Made by a program: the position numbers and the translations under genes. From NCBI RefSeq assembly GCF_001436295.1, contig NZ_AYYY01000029.1:1-64000 (forward strand): a stretch of DNA of 64,000 nucleotides. The letters are read 5' to 3'. This document shows positions 19,561-29,106 of this stretch, one piece after another. Source of the stretch: Paucilactobacillus vaccinostercus DSM 20634. Lineage in GTDB: Bacteria > Bacillota > Bacilli > Lactobacillales > Lactobacillaceae. Under the pieces are notes generated by a model. The model had not been told where the DNA came from, did not search any database, and was given only the letters and a program-made list of their open reading frames with translations. Position 1 is the first letter of the stretch. Every line of letters starts with the position of its first letter.

Positions 19561-20238
19561 ATGAAAATTACGATAATTCAACACGTCGCGTTTGAAACCC
19601 CGGGACTAATCAATGAATGGATCCGCGCCCACGGGTATCACTCCGACCTCATTCAAACTTTCAACGGTGATTCACTACCAAGTGCCGATGATATTGAATT
19701 TCTAGTTGTCCTCGGTGGCCCCATGAGTGTCCACGACGACTACGCCTGGCTCAAGGAAGAACGACGACTAATCCAAACCGTGGTCACCCGTAATCTACCG
19801 ATGTTAGGAATTTGCCTCGGCGCTCAACAACTGGCCATGACATTTGGCGCTCAGGTTACTCCCAGTCCGATCGAAGTTGGTTGGGGCCCCGTCGCAAGTT
19901 CCCAGACGACCCGCCAACTTCTTAAAAAATTTCCCCGTCAGTTCACCGCTCTTCATTGGCATGGTGAGGGCTTTGAAATGCCACTCCAGTCGATACCACT
20001 CTTTTCGTCACCAACGTGGGCCAACCAAGGATTCCAATTTTTGAACGCAATTGGCCTTCAATTCCATCTGGAAACGACACCAACGACACTACTTTCATTA
20101 GTTGGTGAAGACCGTGAATTCATCAAGCAATCGATCTTTGATACCAGTGTGGATCAGATCATCAACCATCCATTAGACCCTCACAATCAAGATTTATTGT
20201 TCCAAATTCTCGATTATTTGACTGTCGCTGCTAATTAG
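19561..20238 (+). CDS. Class I glutamine amidotransferase-like protein
   Basis: The 225-residue protein is a free-standing GATase1 domain: oxyanion-loop GGPMS at 52-56, nucleophile C85 in GICLGAQQ, and the histidine in GLQFHLE near 175. GMP-synthase-type free domains of this form are often annotated as amidotransferases without a known acceptor; some are gamma-glutamyl hydrolases. GGGAGG precedes the start. A paralogue with the same block order is at 62436-63101. The gene is monocistronic. Confidence 0.85.
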   Translation: MKITIIQHVAFETPGLINEWIRAHGYHSDLIQTFNGDSLPSADDIEFLVVLGGPMSVHDDYAWLKEERRLIQTVVTRNLPMLGICLGAQQLAMTFGAQVTPSPIEVGWGPVASSQTTRQLLKKFPRQFTALHWHGEGFEMPLQSIPLFSSPTWANQGFQFLNAIGLQFHLETTPTTLLSLVGEDREFIKQSIFDTSVDQIINHPLDPHNQDLLFQILDYLTVAAN

Positions 20239-20250
20239 CAGTTATGTATT

Positions 20251-20284
20251 AAAAGGCCACCATCTCTTTCGATGGCGGCCTTTT
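20251..20284. terminator. Bidirectional terminator
   Basis: Arms 20251-20265 and 20271-20284 pair with one mismatch, with A and T runs at either end, between the convergent amidotransferase and rarD genes. Confidence 0.8.
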
Positions 20285-20296
20285 AGATTGGTGCAA

Positions 20297-21253
20297 TTAA
20301 ACTTTTTCAACTACTTTTTTAGAATATGTTTGTTGCTCGTCAGCTGTTTTGCGATCTTGGGGTGCCGGACGCATCTGTTGTAACTTACGATAGCTTCTCA
20401 GACTACCGAAAATAAATACCAAAATTCCAAACCAGATGAACGCAAACACGACTGCCTTATGCCAGCTGAAGGCTTCATGTAATACAAATACCGCCATCAA
20501 TAATTGAATGGTGGGGTTCAAATATTGAATGAATCCCAGAGTAATAAAATCCGTATTTTTAGTGGCTACCGCAAACAAAAGCAGCGGAATTACCGTGATC
20601 ACACCGCTTGAAATCAACAGCAGTGTAATATGCGGTCCGTTTTGAGTCATTACATGCGGTGATAGTAACAGATAGACGACCGCAATCGGGGCCACAAACA
20701 AGGTCTCCAAGGTTAACGAAATCGTGGCCGGTAACTGAACCTGCTTTTTGATCAGACCGTAAAAGCAAAACGAACCTGCCATCAATAGCGTATTCAACGG
20801 CAACGATCCCGTTTGAACCGTCAAAATCACCACGCCAATAATAACAAAGAAAATCGCAATCAGTTTCGTTCGCGACAACTGTTCGTGTAAAAAGAGGATG
20901 GCGACGGCGACGTTCATCAGCGGCATAATGTAATATCCTAAACTCGCTTCCGTTGCTTGGTGATGCCCCACCATGTAAATGTAGATCAGCCAGTTCACCG
21001 AAATTAGCAGGGAACTGAGTACAATCCACCCAATTTTTCGATTTTTAGTCAACGTCAAAATCGTTTGCCAAACCACACGCCAGCTACGTTGCATAGTCAG
21101 AACAATCCCAATCGTCACAAGTGACCACACAATTCGATACGCCAACGTATCCATGGCCGGTACCGCGTGTAACAGTTCCCAGAAAACCCCCAGCATCCCC
21201 CACAAAATATAGGCTGCCAGTCCCGTGCTCACACCTAATCGTTTATTCTCCAT
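20297..21253 (-). CDS. rarD: EamA/RarD-family transporter
   Basis: The 318-residue protein has ten hydrophobic segments, the pattern of the drug/metabolite transporter superfamily. The opening GVSTGLAAYILWGMLGVFWELL and the segment YRIVWS near residue 43 are RarD features. The substrate is not known. I choose the start at MENKRLGV, eight bases after AGGAG; an ATG two codons earlier is too close to the site. The C-terminal 25 residues are charged and cytoplasmic. Confidence 0.85.
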   Translation of the reverse strand: MENKRLGVSTGLAAYILWGMLGVFWELLHAVPAMDTLAYRIVWSLVTIGIVLTMQRSWRVVWQTILTLTKNRKIGWIVLSSLLISVNWLIYIYMVGHHQATEASLGYYIMPLMNVAVAILFLHEQLSRTKLIAIFFVIIGVVILTVQTGSLPLNTLLMAGSFCFYGLIKKQVQLPATISLTLETLFVAPIAVVYLLLSPHVMTQNGPHITLLLISSGVITVIPLLLFAVATKNTDFITLGFIQYLNPTIQLLMAVFVLHEAFSWHKAVVFAFIWFGILVFIFGSLRSYRKLQQMRPAPQDRKTADEQQTYSKKVVEKV

Positions 21254-21442
21254 ACACATCTCTCCTACCTGTAAGTATTCCTAATAGCGTACTCCAGCTT
21301 GAAATAACTTTCAATGGTAGAACGTCCCATCACAGCATCAAAATTGGGTGACCAACTGGCCACCCATCGAATCGGCTATTTATTTCGTCGAACCAGCTTA
21401 CCTAACCCTCCAAGCGGGGCCATCTCTGACTCGACTAAGCCT

Positions 21443-22882
21443 CTATTTCAAATTTAATACCGTTAACTTTTCACGCGACATCGACAAAATACTGTTGTGC
21501 ACCCCTTGGGTTCCCATCCCCGAGGCCTTGACGCCTAAGAATGGAAAATTATCTGGTCCCCGTGATGGACGCCCGTTGACTTGAACGGTCCCCGCTTCGA
21601 CACCCCGTGAAATCTCAAGGGCCTCATCGATATCCTGCGTAAAGACGCTGGCCTGTAGACCGAAATCTGACCGGTTCGCTAGATCAATCGCCTGCGCATT
21701 GGACGTGACGCGGATAATTGGCAGTACTGGGCCAAAGGGCTCGACCCAGGCAATATCCATCTCCGGCGTTACGTTATCCAATAGTGTTGGTGCCAACAAA
21801 TTACCGTCTCGTTGATTACCAGTAACCAGTGTGGCCCCCTTGGCCAACGCGTCATCAATCAAGCCTTGGACAAAATCTGCCGCCTTGTCATCGATTAACG
21901 GGACCACATCGCTGCCTTCAGCCGGTGACCCAACTTTTAGGGCTTCTACTGCAGGTTTTAGTTTGGCGACCAATTCATCGGCCACCGCCTCGTTGACCAG
22001 TACCCGTTTCACCGCCGTACACCGTTGACCAGAATAGGCAAAGGCGCCACCAATAATATTTTTGGCAGTGCGGTCCAAATCAGCGTTCTGGCACACAATT
22101 GCCGGATCCTTACCACCGAGTTCCAAAACTAGTGGAATCATGATCGACTTCTGTGAGAGGTGCTTTCCCGTCTGGGTGCTCCCCGTGAAACTAATCATGT
22201 TAATGCCGGGATGTTCCGTGAGGTAATCTCCGATAATAGCGCCGTGACCCGTTAACAGACTTAAGACACCGGCTGGAAAGCCTGCGCGATCAAACGCCTG
22301 AATCATTTTAATACCACAAATGGAACCTTGGGTGGCCGGTTTGAAGATCACCGTATTACCCGCCATCAACGCGGGTGCAATTTTTGCCGCCGAGAGATTA
22401 ATCGGGTAATTAAATGGCGAAATCGCTAACACCGTCCCTAGTGGGACCCGGGTAATAATCCCGAGCTTATCTTTTGACCCACCGGGGAAACCGTCGCCTC
22501 GCACACTCTGACCATGCATGTGTAAAGCTTCTTGGACGGTGTAATGAATTAAATCTACCGTTCGCAAAACCTCTTTTTTAGCATCTTCGAAATTCTTACC
22601 GACTTCATCCATTACGGCCATGGCAAGTGCGTTAACATCGGCTTCGATTTCATCTGCCCACCGATCTAAGTACTGCCCGCGCTCATTCATTGATAAGTTG
22701 GCCCATGATCCCTGGACACGGTGCGCCGCCGCAATTGCCTGATCAACTTCGTTTTGCGTCACGGACTGTACCGAACCGATCACCTCATGCCGCCATGGCG
22801 ATCGAATTTCAATCGTTTCTTGAGATTCACTCTCCTGCCACTGCCCTGCAAAATACGCCTGATAACTTGTTAAAACATCCAC
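21443..22882 (-). CDS. gapN: NADP-dependent glyceraldehyde-3-phosphate dehydrogenase (non-phosphorylating)
   Basis: GapN oxidises glyceraldehyde-3-phosphate to 3-phosphoglycerate and makes NADPH while bypassing an ATP step. The 479-residue aldehyde dehydrogenase has the FNYPINL segment, the catalytic glutamate in LELGGKDP and the cysteine in YSGQRCTAVKRV. The C-terminal GPDNFPFLGVKASGMGTQG is typical of GapN rather than of general aldehyde dehydrogenases. The start is GTG with GAGGGGG upstream. A 22-bp dyad covers the -35 region. Confidence 0.9.
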   Translation of the reverse strand: MDVLTSYQAYFAGQWQESESQETIEIRSPWRHEVIGSVQSVTQNEVDQAIAAAHRVQGSWANLSMNERGQYLDRWADEIEADVNALAMAVMDEVGKNFEDAKKEVLRTVDLIHYTVQEALHMHGQSVRGDGFPGGSKDKLGIITRVPLGTVLAISPFNYPINLSAAKIAPALMAGNTVIFKPATQGSICGIKMIQAFDRAGFPAGVLSLLTGHGAIIGDYLTEHPGINMISFTGSTQTGKHLSQKSIMIPLVLELGGKDPAIVCQNADLDRTAKNIIGGAFAYSGQRCTAVKRVLVNEAVADELVAKLKPAVEALKVGSPAEGSDVVPLIDDKAADFVQGLIDDALAKGATLVTGNQRDGNLLAPTLLDNVTPEMDIAWVEPFGPVLPIIRVTSNAQAIDLANRSDFGLQASVFTQDIDEALEISRGVEAGTVQVNGRPSRGPDNFPFLGVKASGMGTQGVHNSILSMSREKLTVLNLK

Positions 22883-22912
22883 GTCAAATCCCCCTCGCTC
22901 GTTTGCTTATGT

Positions 22913-22941
22913 ATTATAAGTTTATTTGATAGTCAATAAAC
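22913..22941 (-). promoter_or_regulatory. gapN promoter with dyad
   Basis: TATAAT lies at 22913-22918 on the minus strand. The dyad GTTTATTTGA-TAG-TCAATAAAC (22920-22941, one extra T) replaces a good -35 box, so it is a candidate regulator site. The rest of the 270-bp gap to opuCD is AT-rich with no gene. Confidence 0.45.
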
Positions 22942-23075
22942 GTTATTTAGTATTCTAATTGGCTAATATTCAAAAGTAAAGCTCAATTCTTGTATATTAG
23001 TTTCGTATATTATACTTTTATCTCATTTTTGCACAGTTCATTTGCATTTGATGGCATTCATGCAAACGGTCGTTA

Positions 23076-23127
23076 AAAAGAAAGCGTTTCACTTGTGATT
23101 AAACCAGCAATCACTGTGAAACGCTTA
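23076..23127 (-). terminator. opuC operon terminator
   Basis: A long hairpin (23082-23127) with outer arms AAGCGTTTCAC/GTGAAACGCTT and an inner GTGATT/AATCAC stem is followed by CTTTTT on the minus strand. Confidence 0.8.
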
Positions 23128-23156
23128 TTTTGTATTTTTTTCAAACGTGCAAAAAA

Positions 23157-23822
23157 TTAATTTTTAACTTTTTTTGAGGATGGGTCGAGACGGTGTTCCA
23201 AAAAGCCTAATACACCGTCGGCAATAATTGCCATTAAGGCTGTCGGCAAGGCGCCGGCGAGGATAATCGCCCCACCATCCGTCGCATTGGTTCCCCGAAT
23301 GATAATATCACCCAGACCGCCAGCACCCACGAACGAGCCAATCGCCGTAATTCCAATTGCCAGGACCAAGGCGTTTCGTAAGCCAGCCATGATCACCGAC
23401 ATCGATAAGGGCAGCTCGACGTAGTAAAGTCGCTGCCAAGAGGTCATCCCAATGCCCTTCCCCGCATCGATCACGTCCTTATTGACGTTTTGCATACCCG
23501 TGTAGGTATTCTTCAGAATTGGAAGTAGCGAATAAAGAAAGACCGTCACAATCACCGTATTGACCCCCAACCCGAGGCCGAGCATCAAAATCGATAGCAT
23601 CGCCAACGATGGAATTGTTTGAATAACGTTCGCTAATCCCACCACCGTCGAACTTAGTTTTCGATACCGTGAAATAAATATTCCAAGGGGAATCCCAACA
23701 ATTGCCGCTAACAAGACCCCGTAGATCGAGATCAAAAAGTGCCGGCCAAACTGTTGCAAGACGTACATGCCATTTTGCATAAAGTACGTGATTAATTGCT
23801 GCCATAAATTCATTCCAGCCAT
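23157..23822 (-). CDS. opuCD: Glycine betaine/carnitine/choline ABC transporter permease
   Basis: The 221-residue permease has five to six hydrophobic segments and the binding-protein-dependent permease loop around GIGMTSWQRLYYVELPLSMSVIMAG, which contacts the ATPase. It is the last gene of the opuC operon. Its ATG overlaps the opuCC stop codon (TAATG), so translation is probably coupled. The system imports osmolytes under osmotic stress. It is paralogous to the permease at 24763-25392. Confidence 0.92.
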   Translation of the reverse strand: MAGMNLWQQLITYFMQNGMYVLQQFGRHFLISIYGVLLAAIVGIPLGIFISRYRKLSSTVVGLANVIQTIPSLAMLSILMLGLGLGVNTVIVTVFLYSLLPILKNTYTGMQNVNKDVIDAGKGIGMTSWQRLYYVELPLSMSVIMAGLRNALVLAIGITAIGSFVGAGGLGDIIIRGTNATDGGAIILAGALPTALMAIIADGVLGFLEHRLDPSSKKVKN

Positions 23823-24751
23823 TAGTTTGACCCCCCTTCAAAATAGTGATGCGTCTTCAAAAACTTCGCTGCCACAACATCCGGCTCTTCCAAATCATTA
23901 TCTACTTGGTAATTGAGCTTTTGCATCGTCTTAACTGAAATTTTGCCGGCCAGTTTATTTAGCACCGGTTTTAACTCTGGATGCTTCTTCAAAATCGCCT
24001 CGGTCGCCACTGGTGACGCCTCGTACGGTGGGAAGTAGTGTTTGTTATCCTTCAACATCTTCAGGTTATAACTGCTAATTCGACCATCCGTCGAATACCC
24101 GAGTACGGCATCCATCTTGCCAGAAGCCAACGCATCGTAAACGAGTCCGATTTGCATCGAGTACAGATGGTTAAACCCAAACCCGTAGATTTGCTTGAAA
24201 CCGTCATACCCATCACCGCGTCGATCACGCCAAGCCTGGTCGATACCTGCTTTCATTTCCGCAGCGTGTGCTTTCATATCCGATACATTATTTAAGTGGT
24301 ACTTTTTGGCCGTCTTTTGCGTAACCATCCACGAATAGGTATCCGCAAACCCATAGGACTTCAGATAAATGAGATGATACTTATTCTTAAACGTCTTCAC
24401 CACCGTCCGATTATCCTTCGTCGGATTATGGCTGGTAGTTTTACCAAGAATATCGGACAAATCCGTGCCGTTATAACGAATTGCCGAAATATCAGCATCC
24501 CCATTACGAAGGGCCGCAAAACTAACATTCGCAGAGCCTAAGTTTTGAATAATGGTCACTTTGAGTGGCGTATAATGTTCAATCATTTGTTTATCAATCG
24601 CCGCGACAATTTGTTGTTCCGTCGTACTTTGCGCCGCAATTCGCACCGTATTACTCGACGAATTGCTTAGTCCGGGAAATCCACAACCGGCTAACGTCAG
24701 CGTGAGTACCCCCACAAGGCTGAGTAAGAATGCCCATTTTTTCTTTTTCAT
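23822..24751 (-). CDS. opuCC: Osmoprotectant-binding lipoprotein
   Basis: The 309-residue protein starts with a lipoprotein signal (KKKK, a hydrophobic stretch, then LAGCG at about 20-24, cysteine at 23), so it is anchored outside the membrane. The rest is an OpuAC-type binding domain with TVRIAAQSTTEQQIVA and YGFADTYSWMV segments that binds betaine-type ligands. AAGGAGG precedes the start. It sits between the two permeases, the usual OpuC order. Confidence 0.92.
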   Translation of the reverse strand: MKKKKWAFLLSLVGVLTLTLAGCGFPGLSNSSSNTVRIAAQSTTEQQIVAAIDKQMIEHYTPLKVTIIQNLGSANVSFAALRNGDADISAIRYNGTDLSDILGKTTSHNPTKDNRTVVKTFKNKYHLIYLKSYGFADTYSWMVTQKTAKKYHLNNVSDMKAHAAEMKAGIDQAWRDRRGDGYDGFKQIYGFGFNHLYSMQIGLVYDALASGKMDAVLGYSTDGRISSYNLKMLKDNKHYFPPYEASPVATEAILKKHPELKPVLNKLAGKISVKTMQKLNYQVDNDLEEPDVVAAKFLKTHHYFEGGSN

Positions 24752-24762
24752 CTGGGACCTCC

Positions 24763-25392
24763 TTACGCGCGTGCCGTCTTAGGCGTCACAAGCTGTTCAA
24801 CTTTGCCTAAGAGGTAATCGGTGACCAGTGCCAATATGATGACCGGAATCGACCCACCTAAAATAAGATCACTACGGTACAAGTTCAACCCATTAAAGAT
24901 AAAGTCCCCCAGTCCACCAGCACCAATATACGATGCCAGTGCGGCCCAAGCGATCACGAACGTGGCCGATAGTCGAATTCCCGACATAATGACGGGCGCC
25001 GCCAGTCGCAACTCAACCTGAAAAATTGACTGGATATTATTCATTCCAATCCCCTTTGCCGCATCTAAAACGGCCGGATTAACATTTTTGATTCCGAGAT
25101 AAGAATTTCGCAAAATTGGGAGGAGGGAATAGATAAACAGGGCCACGATGGCGGGCAAATTACCGATCCCAAAAATTGGAATCATCATGGCTAGTAACGC
25201 CATCGAAGGAACTGTTTGAAGCACACTTGCCAGACCAATGACGAAACCGGCAATTTTGTCAAACCGCGTTAAGACAACGGCTAGCGGAACGGCAACGATG
25301 ATCCCTAACCCCAGCGAAATAAATGAAATATAGATATGTTGCCAGGTTTTCTCCAACAAATCAATTCCATTAGCTTGCAGGAAATTAATCAT
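24763..25392 (-). CDS. opuCB: Glycine betaine/carnitine/choline ABC transporter permease
   Basis: The 209-residue membrane protein has about five hydrophobic segments and the permease loop near [20 protein letters not shown]. Its start overlaps the end of opuCA by eight bases. It should pair with OpuCD to form the membrane channel. Confidence 0.92.
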   Translation of the reverse strand: MINFLQANGIDLLEKTWQHIYISFISLGLGIIVAVPLAVVLTRFDKIAGFVIGLASVLQTVPSMALLAMMIPIFGIGNLPAIVALFIYSLLPILRNSYLGIKNVNPAVLDAAKGIGMNNIQSIFQVELRLAAPVIMSGIRLSATFVIAWAALASYIGAGGLGDFIFNGLNLYRSDLILGGSIPVIILALVTDYLLGKVEQLVTPKTARA

Positions 25393-26605
25393 CTAATGCC
25401 CCCTTTGCCGGTGCAATCGTATCCTTCTTTTGCTGGGCGGTAACCGCATTTTTCAGTTCAGGAACGGCATCATCCCCACTATCCTCTTGGCCCCACAACG
25501 CGTCATACACCATATCCACGAGGGTGGCCCGGGTCACAATTCCGACGAGCTTTCCCGCTTGATTAATGACCGGAATGTTTCGGTAACCCAACTTCAGGAT
25601 TCGGTTCACGGAATCACGAATGATCGAGCTTTCATGGACAAAGTAGATCTCACGATTCATGACTTCGCTGACCGGCCGTTTCCGGTGATATCCCAGATCC
25701 AGCTGCTCGATATCAAGCACACCGACGAGATGATCTTCGTCATCCGTTACTAGGAGCGTATCAACTCGCTTTTCATGCATGGTTTGAAGCGCCCTATGTA
25801 AGGATGCATTTTCAGAAATGCTAATCGGCGCCTTCAGCATAATTTGACCAACGGTCGTCACACTTGGCCGCGCTTGAATCAACCGGTCTTCCCCAATCAA
25901 ATGCTTCACGAAGTCATTTTTAGGATGCTTTAAAATATTATCTGGGGAATCCATTTGAACGATTTTACCTTCTGACATGATTACGATTTTGGTTGCTAAT
26001 CGTAATGCCTCGTCCATATCATGCGTCACAAAAATAAACGTCTTCCCTAACCGCTTTTGTAAATCCAACACAAGATCTTGTAGCGATTCCCGTGTGATTG
26101 GATCAAGTGCGCCAAACGGTTCATCCATCAAAATAATATCTTGATTAGCCGCAAACGCCCGCACAACTCCGATTCGTTGTTGCTGCCCACCAGATAATTC
26201 AGACGGATAACGATCTAAAAATTCAGTTGGTAGTTGTGCCAGTTTAATTAGTTTTTCTGCTCGCTGAGCCCGTTTTTCCTTGGACCATTTGAGTAATTTA
26301 GGAACTAATGTGATGTTGTCACGGATGGTCATATGCGGCATCAACCCAACATCTTGAATCACATAACCTAATTTGCGACGGAGTTTCACCGGATCCATTT
26401 TGGTGACATCCTCATCGTTGAGTAAAATTTTACCCGACGTCGGATTAATCATCCGGTTAATCATCCGCAGTGTCGTCGTCTTTCCTGATCCGGAAGTACC
26501 GATAAAGCAGACAAAGTCACCAGCGTTAATATCCACTGAGACGTCTTCTACGGCTACTTTTCCACCAGGATATTCTTTTCTTAAATGTTGTAATGATATT
26601 AGCAA
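25385..26605 (-). CDS. opuCA: Osmoprotectant ABC transporter ATP-binding protein with CBS domains
   Basis: The 406-residue ATPase has Walker [10 protein letters not shown] near residue 36, [11 protein letters not shown], and the DEPFGALDP Walker B. Residues about 250-375 hold two CBS domains, which in OpuA/OpuC ATPases sense ionic strength or cyclic nucleotides. The start is TTG, preceded by AGGAGG with a six-base spacer; no ATG fits. It is first in the opuCA-CB-CC-CD operon. A TTGAAA/TACGAT promoter 18 bp apart lies just upstream. Confidence 0.93.
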   Translation of the reverse strand: MLISLQHLRKEYPGGKVAVEDVSVDINAGDFVCFIGTSGSGKTTTLRMINRMINPTSGKILLNDEDVTKMDPVKLRRKLGYVIQDVGLMPHMTIRDNITLVPKLLKWSKEKRAQRAEKLIKLAQLPTEFLDRYPSELSGGQQQRIGVVRAFAANQDIILMDEPFGALDPITRESLQDLVLDLQKRLGKTFIFVTHDMDEALRLATKIVIMSEGKIVQMDSPDNILKHPKNDFVKHLIGEDRLIQARPSVTTVGQIMLKAPISISENASLHRALQTMHEKRVDTLLVTDDEDHLVGVLDIEQLDLGYHRKRPVSEVMNREIYFVHESSIIRDSVNRILKLGYRNIPVINQAGKLVGIVTRATLVDMVYDALWGQEDSGDDAVPELKNAVTAQQKKDTIAPAKGALDD

Positions 26606-26713
26606 TGAGTACCTCCTCTTTTACCACTATTTCTTTCTTATCGTATCGTACTTGTGCACTTCATTTCAAATGATACACGTTTTCCATCATCCATTTTGTC
26701 GCAAAAAGAGCAT

Positions 26714-26755
26714 AAAAAAAACGGAAAAACTTCTTTTATCTCAAAGTTTTCCCGT
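26714..26755 (-). terminator. ahpF terminator
   Basis: Arms 26721-26732 and 26744-26755 form a 12-bp stem with one G-U pair, followed by TTTTTTT on the minus strand. Confidence 0.75.
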
Positions 26756-26767
26756 CAATAAATCATC

Positions 26768-28312
26768 TTACGATCTAATTAAATAATCAAACGCACTCAG
26801 CGCTGCACTCGCACCTGCTCCGGTCGCAATCACAATCTGCTTATACGCTGAATCAGTGCAATCCCCAGCTGCAAATACGCCCGCTAAATTAGTGGCATTT
26901 TTGGCATCAACAATGATTTCATGATGCTGGTTTTGATCAATCGCCGCTGGTACCCATTCCGTATTCGGTTGGAGACCGATCTGAACGAATACACCATCTA
27001 GCGCGATTTCCTTAATGACCTGCGTGGCACGATCTTGGTAGGTCAAGCCCGTTACCCGACCATCACCGGTAATGGTCTGTGTGGCAGCGTTCGTGATTAA
27101 GGTCACATTTTTCAATTGGCCTGCTTTAGCTTGGAGCACTTGGTCGGCCCCTAACCGTGGTGCAAATTCGAGAACCGTGACGTGCCGGCAAATCCCAGCC
27201 AAATCAATTGCGGCTTCGATACCTGAATTGCCACCACCAATTACGGCAACGTCCTTGCCCTTATACAGCGGCCCGTCACAGTGTGGACAATAGGCAACAC
27301 CCTTATTCTTAAACTCCGCCTCACCGGGAACCCCGATTGTGCGCCAACGGGCTCCGGTCGCAATAATCGCTGTCTTCGTCTGCAGCCTATCACCTGACGC
27401 CAGTGTCACATCGATCTGTTGAGACTGCTTAGCAATGGCCGTGACCTGTTGGCCTTCTAGCACAGCCACCCCGTATTTTTTCACCTGACTGGCGATGGTG
27501 GTCATTAACTGTTCACCTTCAACATAGTCGATACCGGCAATATTTTCAATTCCCAGCGTATCAAGGGGCTGACCACCGAAATGATCCGTAACAATTGCTG
27601 TACGAATTCCCTTCCGTGCCGCATAGATTGCCGCACTTCCAGCAGCTGGTCCACCCCCAATAATCAATACGTCAAAGAGCTGGTTTATCCAGTCTTGTTC
27701 AATCTTTTGGGGACCAGTTTCACCGGCCGCTTTACTGATCAAATCACTCAGCGTCGCCCGACCATTATGCCATTCTTCACCATTCAGAAATACTGTTGGA
27801 ACCGCTAAAATATTTTTTTCAGTCGCTTCGTCCTGAAACATGCCACCTTCAATCATCTTATGCGAAATATGAGAATTAAGGACGCTCATAATATTCAATG
27901 CTTGAACAACATCTGGGCAATTATGACAACTCAAACTGGCAAATGTCTCAAAATGTAAATCAGCCGTGATGGCTTCAATTCGGTGACGATCCTGTTCTGA
28001 AATCTTAGGGGCATGGCCTGAAACTTGCAGCAGTGCCAGTACAAATGATGTGAATTCATGTCCCAGCGGAATACCCGCAAATTCAATTCCACTGGCCGGT
28101 TGTCCCGTCTGATCCAGTGCAAAACTAGGTTGGCGTTTCAAATGACCCTGCTTGACATTAATTTTCGGTGACATCGCTGCCACTTCATTTACGAACGCCA
28201 GCACCTTTTGTGATCGATCATCATCGCCTGCATCAACTCGGATGGTAACTTCGTGTTCCATCAACTTTAAATATGCTGCTAGCTGTTGTTTTACCGTGCT
28301 ATCGATTGCCAT
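26768..28312 (-). CDS. ahpF: Alkyl hydroperoxide reductase subunit F
   Basis: AhpF passes electrons from NADH through FAD to AhpC. The 514 residues hold an N-terminal twin thioredoxin-fold domain with CHNC (near residue 130), FAD-binding GGGPAAGSAA near 219, and the redox-active CPHC near 344 in the thioredoxin-reductase-like half, followed by the NADH motif GGGNSGIEA. AAGGGA lies upstream of the start. It follows ahpC in one operon. Confidence 0.93.
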   Translation of the reverse strand: MAIDSTVKQQLAAYLKLMEHEVTIRVDAGDDDRSQKVLAFVNEVAAMSPKINVKQGHLKRQPSFALDQTGQPASGIEFAGIPLGHEFTSFVLALLQVSGHAPKISEQDRHRIEAITADLHFETFASLSCHNCPDVVQALNIMSVLNSHISHKMIEGGMFQDEATEKNILAVPTVFLNGEEWHNGRATLSDLISKAAGETGPQKIEQDWINQLFDVLIIGGGPAAGSAAIYAARKGIRTAIVTDHFGGQPLDTLGIENIAGIDYVEGEQLMTTIASQVKKYGVAVLEGQQVTAIAKQSQQIDVTLASGDRLQTKTAIIATGARWRTIGVPGEAEFKNKGVAYCPHCDGPLYKGKDVAVIGGGNSGIEAAIDLAGICRHVTVLEFAPRLGADQVLQAKAGQLKNVTLITNAATQTITGDGRVTGLTYQDRATQVIKEIALDGVFVQIGLQPNTEWVPAAIDQNQHHEIIVDAKNATNLAGVFAAGDCTDSAYKQIVIATGAGASAALSAFDYLIRS

Positions 28313-28335
28313 TTTCTCATTGTCCCTTCGTTACC

Positions 28336-28899
28336 CTAAATCTTACCAACTAAGTCCAAACCAGGTGTCAAGGTGTCTTCGCCTTCCTTCCACTTAGCCG
28401 GGCAAACTTCACCAGGATGAGCCGCAACATACTGACCCGCTTTGATTCGATCAAGGTACTCACTTGCATTCCGACCAATTCCGTCGGCGTTGATTTCCAT
28501 CGCCTGCACGGTTCCCTCAGGATCAAGGATAAAGGTTCCACGCTGTGCTAAGCCTTGGTCTTCATCTAGCACATCAAACAGCCGTGAAATATGCTGAGAA
28601 GGATCACCAATCATCGTAAATTCAATCGTGCCCACGGCATCGGAATTATCATGCCAGGCTTTATGAACGAAATGGGTGTCCGTTGAAACAGAATAAACTT
28701 CCACACCGAGCGCTTGTAGTTTTGCATACTGTTCTTGTAAATCTTGCAATTCGGTGGGACAAACAAACGAAAAGTCCGCTGGATAGAACATAATAATACT
28801 CCAGTGACCTAATAAATCTTGATCCGTCACGTCAATAAATTCACCTTGGCGATAAGCTTGAGCCTTAAATTCTCCAACCTTTTTTCCTACTAGTGACAT
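28336..28899 (-). CDS. ahpC: Alkyl hydroperoxide reductase subunit C (peroxiredoxin)
   Basis: This 187-residue two-cysteine peroxiredoxin reduces peroxides. The peroxidatic C47 is in FVCPTEL and the resolving cysteine near 166 in GEVCPAKW. The start MSLVGKK follows GGAGG; a TTG five codons earlier overlaps that site. It leads the ahpC-ahpF operon. A promoter with a PerR-like box in its spacer precedes it. Confidence 0.95.
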   Translation of the reverse strand: MSLVGKKVGEFKAQAYRQGEFIDVTDQDLLGHWSIIMFYPADFSFVCPTELQDLQEQYAKLQALGVEVYSVSTDTHFVHKAWHDNSDAVGTIEFTMIGDPSQHISRLFDVLDEDQGLAQRGTFILDPEGTVQAMEINADGIGRNASEYLDRIKAGQYVAAHPGEVCPAKWKEGEDTLTPGLDLVGKI

Positions 28900-28935
28900 T
28901 CTAAGGACCTCCAAATATTATTTTTAACAGTCCCT

Positions 28936-28963
28936 ATTCTAAACGATAATCATTCTAAGTCAA
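28936..28963 (-). promoter_or_regulatory. ahpC promoter with PerR-like box
   Basis: TTGACT (28958-28963) and TAGAAT (28936-28941) on the minus strand are 16 bp apart. The spacer contains TTAGAATGATTATCG (28944-28958), which matches the PerR/Fur-type pattern TTATAATNATTATAA at 12 of 15 positions. Confidence 0.5.
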
Positions 28964-28980
28964 GACCATGCGATAAGTGA

Positions 28981-29017
28981 ATAAAAAGAAAAGAACCGCC
29001 ATATTAAGGCAGTCCTT
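28981..29017 (-). terminator. Terminator downstream of aldo/keto reductase gene
   Basis: A 10-bp stem with two G-U pairs (28991-29000 with 29008-29017) is followed by TTCTTTTT on the minus strand. It lies about 90 bp past the stop codon. Confidence 0.6.
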
Positions 29018-29106
29018 GTTAATATTCATGTTATTTTTTATTTTATACTAATTCTAATTTAGAGCATTGCTTAATCATACTTTTAGTAAAATATTCGAAT
29101 ATTATA

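Noticed and set aside
20559-21029. 156-codon frame in another frame within rarD
   Set aside because: Same-strand shadow of a membrane protein gene, no ribosome binding site and no family match.
23076-23127. Carbon-catabolite (cre) site at GAAAGCGTTT
   Set aside because: The sequence is one arm of a perfect long hairpin directly after opuCD and is better explained as a terminator.
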